Assembly: GCA_944385625.1 (NCBI GenBank)
Contig: CALWXZ010000011.1
Span: forward strand, 1 to 36,722
Reading direction: 5' to 3'
DNA length: 36,722 bases
Source: an uncultured Flavonifractor sp.
GTDB lineage: Bacteria; Bacillota; Clostridia; Oscillospirales; Oscillospiraceae
In this document: positions 33,902 through 36,722 of the stretch, piece by piece
Layout of the letters: every line of letters begins with the position of its first letter
Position numbering within the stretch: position 1 is the first letter of the stretch
Notes under the pieces: model-generated
Databases searched by the model: none
Told to the model about the DNA's origin: nothing
Seen by the model: only the letters and a program-made list of their open reading frames with translations
Position numbers and translations under genes: made by a program

Positions 33902-34734
33902 TGATATCGTTGAAACGTCAGGGCGGCAAGAAGTCCTCCAGACGGTCCCGGAAGCAGGATGGCGATTATCTCTCCTCTATTTTGGAGGACCGCAGCCATC
34001 TGCTTACCGAGCAGGACGACTTTTTTACCCAGGAGGCCTACAAAACCCTGCGCAGCAACGTGATCTTCTCCCTGAGCGGAGAGGATGAGGGGAGCAAGGT
34101 GATCCAGGTCACCTCCGCCATGGCCAGCGAGGGTAAGAGCACTACCACGGTAAATCTGGCCATTTCCTTTGCTATGACAGACCGGAAGGTGCTGCTCATC
34201 GACTGCGATATGCGCCGTCCCAAGTTGGCCAGTCTGCTGCAACTGAAGGGAAGTCCCGGACTGAGCAATGTTCTGGTGGATTACAAGCTGCTGGAGAAGG
34301 CCATCACGCCCACCAGCGTACCTAAGCTGGACGTGATGACGGCCGGAGATGTCCCGCCGAATCCATCGGAATTGCTGGGTTCCAAGCGTATGGCCGCGCT
34401 GCTGTCGGATATGCGCAAGGTATATGACTATGTTATTCTGGATACACCTCCCGTCAATGTGGTGACCGACTCGGTGGTGCTGGCCTCCCGAGTGGGGAGC
34501 GACGGCGTTCTGTTTGTGGTGCGCGCCGGTCACTCCGAGCGGTGGAGCGTGCAGCAGGCCACCGAGCAGTTGGAGTATGCAAAGGTGAAGGTACTGGGCT
34601 TCGTGCTCAACGGTGTGGCCGCCGAATGGGGCGGCACCGGAAAGTACGGATACCGCAAGTACAAGCAGTATGGTTATGGCTATGCTTATGGGAGCCATGG
34701 CAGCAACCACAAAAGTGAAAGCGAGGGCGAGTAA
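33898..34734 (+). CDS. Bacterial tyrosine kinase (BY-kinase, CpsD/YwqD type), 278 aa
   Basis: A cytoplasmic autophosphorylating tyrosine kinase that regulates polysaccharide assembly with the preceding membrane adaptor. The start at 33898 follows GGAGG by nine bases and overlaps the adaptor's stop (ATGA); the open frame extends upstream inside that gene but is not supported. The P-loop motifs are ASEGKSTTT (76-84, Lys80), Walker A' LLIDCDMRRP (99-108) and Walker B VILDTPP (179-185). The C-terminus carries the tyrosine cluster that is autophosphorylated: seven Tyr between residues 250 and 264, in a Gly/Lys/Arg context. The very basic stretch at 7-20 (KRQGGKKSSRRSRK) is longer than usual and could bind membrane or adaptor. 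Confidence 0.95.
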   Translation: MMISLKRQGGKKSSRRSRKQDGDYLSSILEDRSHLLTEQDDFFTQEAYKTLRSNVIFSLSGEDEGSKVIQVTSAMASEGKSTTTVNLAISFAMTDRKVLLIDCDMRRPKLASLLQLKGSPGLSNVLVDYKLLEKAITPTSVPKLDVMTAGDVPPNPSELLGSKRMAALLSDMRKVYDYVILDTPPVNVVTDSVVLASRVGSDGVLFVVRAGHSERWSVQQATEQLEYAKVKVLGFVLNGVAAEWGGTGKYGYRKYKQYGYGYAYGSHGSNHKSESEGE

Positions 34735-34736
34735 CC

Positions 34737-35462
34737 GTGATTGACCTGCACACCCATATCCTGCCCGGTATGGACGATGGAGCCCGGGACGTGGAGACAA
34801 GTCTGGAGCTGCTGCGGATGGAAATGGCGCAGGGCGTAGATCGGGTTGTGCTTACCCCCCACTTTTACCGGGACAGGGAGGATGCCCCGTCCTTTTTGCA
34901 CCGGCGGAAGAAGGCCCTTGCCCGTTTGGAGGAAGCGGTGGCAGCCCTGTCTGAGGCGGAGCGGGCCGCTTTACCCACCTGGGAACTGGGAGCCGAGGTG
35001 GCTTGGCTGCCCAACCTGGCCGACCGGGAGGAGCTGGCTGAGCTTTGTATCGGCAGCAGCCGCTATTTTCTGCTGGAGCTGCCCTGTACGCCCTGGAGCG
35101 ACCATCTGATTCGCGAAATCTATGATTTACTGGGCCGGGGAGAATTTACCCCGGTGATTGCCCATCTGGACCGCTATTGGAACGGCCAGCGTTCGGAGCA
35201 CATTGTAGAGCTGCTGCGGATGGGAATCCCCATCCAGGTGAGCGCCGGCCTTTTGACCAAGACCTTTGCGCGCAGAAAAGCGCTGCAGATGATTGAGCGG
35301 GGACAGGTTCATCTGCTGGCCTCGGACTGTCACAGCCTTCAACACCGCCCGCCCAATCTGGGACCGGCGATGGATGTGGTGTCCCGCCGGCTGGGCGAGG
35401 AACAGGTGCAGCGGCTTTGCCATTGGGCGGAAGTGTTGTGCCGTCCTGTTCAGACGAATTGA
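34737..35462 (+). CDS. PHP-family protein-tyrosine phosphatase (CpsB/YwqE type), 241 aa (GTG start)
   Basis: A manganese-type metallophosphatase that dephosphorylates the BY-kinase. The GTG at 34737 begins two bases after the kinase stop and gives the exact family N-terminus, IDLHTHILPGMDDG, with metal ligands His5 and His7. Further PHP ligands are seen at TPHF (His42), GAEVAW, IAHLDRYW and ASDCHS. Length is normal (240-255). It completes an adaptor-kinase-phosphatase cassette and is followed by a hairpin terminator, so the transcript appears to stop without any sugar-transfer gene. Confidence 0.95.
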   Translation: MIDLHTHILPGMDDGARDVETSLELLRMEMAQGVDRVVLTPHFYRDREDAPSFLHRRKKALARLEEAVAALSEAERAALPTWELGAEVAWLPNLADREELAELCIGSSRYFLLELPCTPWSDHLIREIYDLLGRGEFTPVIAHLDRYWNGQRSEHIVELLRMGIPIQVSAGLLTKTFARRKALQMIERGQVHLLASDCHSLQHRPPNLGPAMDVVSRRLGEEQVQRLCHWAEVLCRPVQTN

Positions 35463-35463
35463 T

Positions 35464-35501
35464 AAGAACCCAGCTGCCCTGGCAGGAGCAGCTGGGTTCT
35501 T
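35464..35501 (+). terminator. Terminator of the polysaccharide-regulation cassette
   Basis: A 14-bp perfect stem (arms 35464-35477 and 35488-35501) with a 10-base loop that can extend by three more pairs, directly after the phosphatase stop. The T-tract is short (TTCTT within the foot). Confidence 0.75.
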
Positions 35502-35586
35502 GCTATCTATCCCCTAATTGACGCCTGCAAGGCGCAGAGACCGCCAGAGGGGGCTGGAACGCCTCCTGCATTGGTAAACCAGTATA

Positions 35587-35634
35587 GACGCAAGCAGGGC
35601 CCTCCCGGCGGTTTGGGAGGGCCCTGCTTGCGTC
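35587..35634 (-). terminator. 20-bp perfect hairpin downstream of metA
   Basis: Arms 35587-35606 and 35615-35634 are exact complements with an 8-base loop, three bases beyond the metA stop. Neither flank has a T-run, so it may stop transcription weakly or protect the 3' end. It faces the cassette terminator between two convergent genes. Confidence 0.65.
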
Positions 35635-35637
35635 AGG

Positions 35638-36552
35638 TTACATATCGTTTAAATCATAGGGCGTGGTCTGATACACGTAATAGTTCAACCAGTTGGTATA
35701 CAGCAACTGACCGGCACTGCGCCAACGTACCACCGGGACTTTTGTGGGGTCATCCTCGGGAAAGTAATTGGCGGGCACGGCAATATCGAGACCCTTATTT
35801 CTGTCCCGCCAATACTCCCTGGCCAGCGTGTCCGGATCGTACTCCGGATGACCCATGACGAAGAACTGCCGGCTGTCCTCTGTTTTGACAGCGTAGACGC
35901 CAGCGTCGGCAGACACTGCGATCAGCTCCAGGTCGGGGGTATGGCGAATATCCTCCTCCCATACCTCGGTATATCTGGAGTGGGGGGCATAGAATACGTC
36001 GTCGTAGCCCCGGAACAGGGGAGAGCTGGGCTTGAGAACCCGGTGTTCATACACACCGAAGAGCTTCTTGGAAAGGGAGCGCTTCTCTATGCCGTGGTGA
36101 TAATACAGCCCTGCCTGGGCGCCCCAACAAATATGCAGCGTGGAGTGGACATGGGTTTTGCTCCACTCCATGATCTCGCACAGCTCCGGCCAGTAATCCA
36201 CCTGATCGAACTCCATGTTCTCCACCGGGGCACCGGTAATAATCATACCGTCAAACTTCCGGTCTCGAATTTGGTCAAAAGTGGTGTAGAAGGAGGAGAG
36301 GTGGTCTTCATCAGTGTGCTGTGAGTGGTAGCTGGCTGTTCGCAACAGTTCCACCTCAATCTGCACCGGGGTATTGGACAGCTTGCGAAGAATCTGGGTC
36401 TCAGTTACGATTTTGGTGGGCATCAAGTTGAGAATTACCACGTTCAAGGGGCGGATATCCTGGTGAAGTGCGCGGTATTCCGTCATAACGAAGATGTTCT
36501 CGCTCTCCAACACGGCGGTTGCAGGAAGCGAATCGGGTATTTTTATGGGCAT
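35638..36552 (-). CDS. metA: Homoserine O-acyltransferase MetA, predicted acetyl-CoA-specific, 304 aa
   Basis: Activates homoserine by O-acylation, the first committed step of methionine synthesis, in the cytoplasm. Length is typical (about 305). The catalytic triad is visible at the numbering used for the family: Cys142 (HICWGAQAG), His235 and Glu237 (MGHPEYD). Residue 111, which sets acyl-donor choice, is Glu (GAPVEN). Glu111 is known to mark acetyl-CoA use and Gly111 succinyl-CoA use, so the product is predicted to be O-acetylhomoserine. The ATG at 36552 has AAGGGAG seven bases upstream. It is transcribed toward the polysaccharide cassette and has no metabolic partner in the window. The short leader shows no S-box or T-box. 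Confidence 0.96.
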   Translation of the reverse strand: MPIKIPDSLPATAVLESENIFVMTEYRALHQDIRPLNVVILNLMPTKIVTETQILRKLSNTPVQIEVELLRTASYHSQHTDEDHLSSFYTTFDQIRDRKFDGMIITGAPVENMEFDQVDYWPELCEIMEWSKTHVHSTLHICWGAQAGLYYHHGIEKRSLSKKLFGVYEHRVLKPSSPLFRGYDDVFYAPHSRYTEVWEEDIRHTPDLELIAVSADAGVYAVKTEDSRQFFVMGHPEYDPDTLAREYWRDRNKGLDIAVPANYFPEDDPTKVPVVRWRSAGQLLYTNWLNYYVYQTTPYDLNDM

Positions 36553-36675
36553 AGAAATGCTCCCTTCTGGACAGAATTGATATTAATATATAGATTAGCA
36601 TAATTCCAGGTCTGCCGCAACCAAAGAATAGGCAGGGGAGAGAGCAAATAAAATGGAGAAAAGGGGAAAAAGGTG

Positions 36676-36704
36676 TTGACAAAAAGGCGGTGAGGTGGTA
36701 TTCT
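36676..36704 (+). promoter_or_regulatory. Strong promoter reading out of the right edge
   Basis: A consensus TTGACA (36676-36681), 17 bp and TATTCT (36699-36704). It points rightward, away from metA, so the gene it serves lies beyond the window. It ends in GCGCCTTGCGAG at the edge, and its product cannot be identified. Confidence 0.65.
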
Positions 36705-36722
36705 ATCTGAGCGCCTTGCGAG

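Noticed and set aside
36553-36660. S-box/T-box leader and a defined promoter for metA
   Set aside because: The leader is too short and lacks those motifs. Minus-strand candidates such as TTGCGG-17-TAATCT are too weak and compete with other A/T-rich choices.

Overview
The window looks like chromosome from a GC-rich member of the Firmicutes, most likely a gut clostridial lineage of the Oscillospiraceae type (Flavonifractor/Lawsonibacter-like). This is inferred from purine-rich GGAGG ribosome binding sites, S-layer homology (SLH) proteins, the split membrane-adaptor/tyrosine-kinase/PHP-phosphatase cassette typical of Gram-positives, an AgrC/LytTR-type two-component system, and an ABC sugar importer with no dedicated ATPase. 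I see no phage, IS element, CRISPR array, tRNA or rRNA gene.

Region 1 (1-13388, minus strand) is a three-gene operon. A 131-residue degenerate response-regulator receiver overlaps by ATGA the start of a 2376-residue secreted multi-Ig protein. A second giant secreted protein follows 22 bp later and runs off the left edge after at least 1947 residues. Facing away from it (13576-15620, plus strand) is a LytTR response regulator with a 6-TM GHKL histidine kinase. A pair of near-identical 12-bp direct repeats, 33 bp apart, lies in the shared intergenic region.

Region 2 (15782-28698) is an alpha-galactoside/sucrose utilisation locus. A GH36 alpha-galactosidase (+) converges, across a 19-bp bidirectional terminator, on a seven-gene minus-strand run: solute-binding lipoprotein, two permeases, GH32 sucrase, fructokinase, GH13_4 amylosucrase-like enzyme and GH13_31 alpha-1,6-glucosidase. 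A divergent LacI-family regulator faces the operon. The operon promoter (TTGACG-17-TAATAT) is followed by three CCGG-centred operator-like elements exactly 12 bp apart. The logic inferred is: import an oligosaccharide such as raffinose, sucrose or isomalto-oligosaccharide; remove galactose; split sucrose by hydrolysis or by glucan-forming transfer; phosphorylate the fructose; trim alpha-1,6-glucosyl units.

Region 3 (28738-35462, plus strand) is a cell-envelope block: a single-pass membrane protein with a TTG start, two secreted SLH proteins, then the polysaccharide-regulation cassette (Wzz/CpsC-type adaptor, BY-kinase, PHP-type tyrosine phosphatase). No glycosyltransferase follows. Region 4 is metA (minus strand), with Glu111 predicting acetyl-CoA use, and a strong promoter reading out of the right edge.

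The least explained parts are the giant surface-protein operon led by a pseudo-receiver, the periodic operator array, and the amylosucrase-containing sucrose operon. All similarity statements come from reading motifs by eye; no database search was run.
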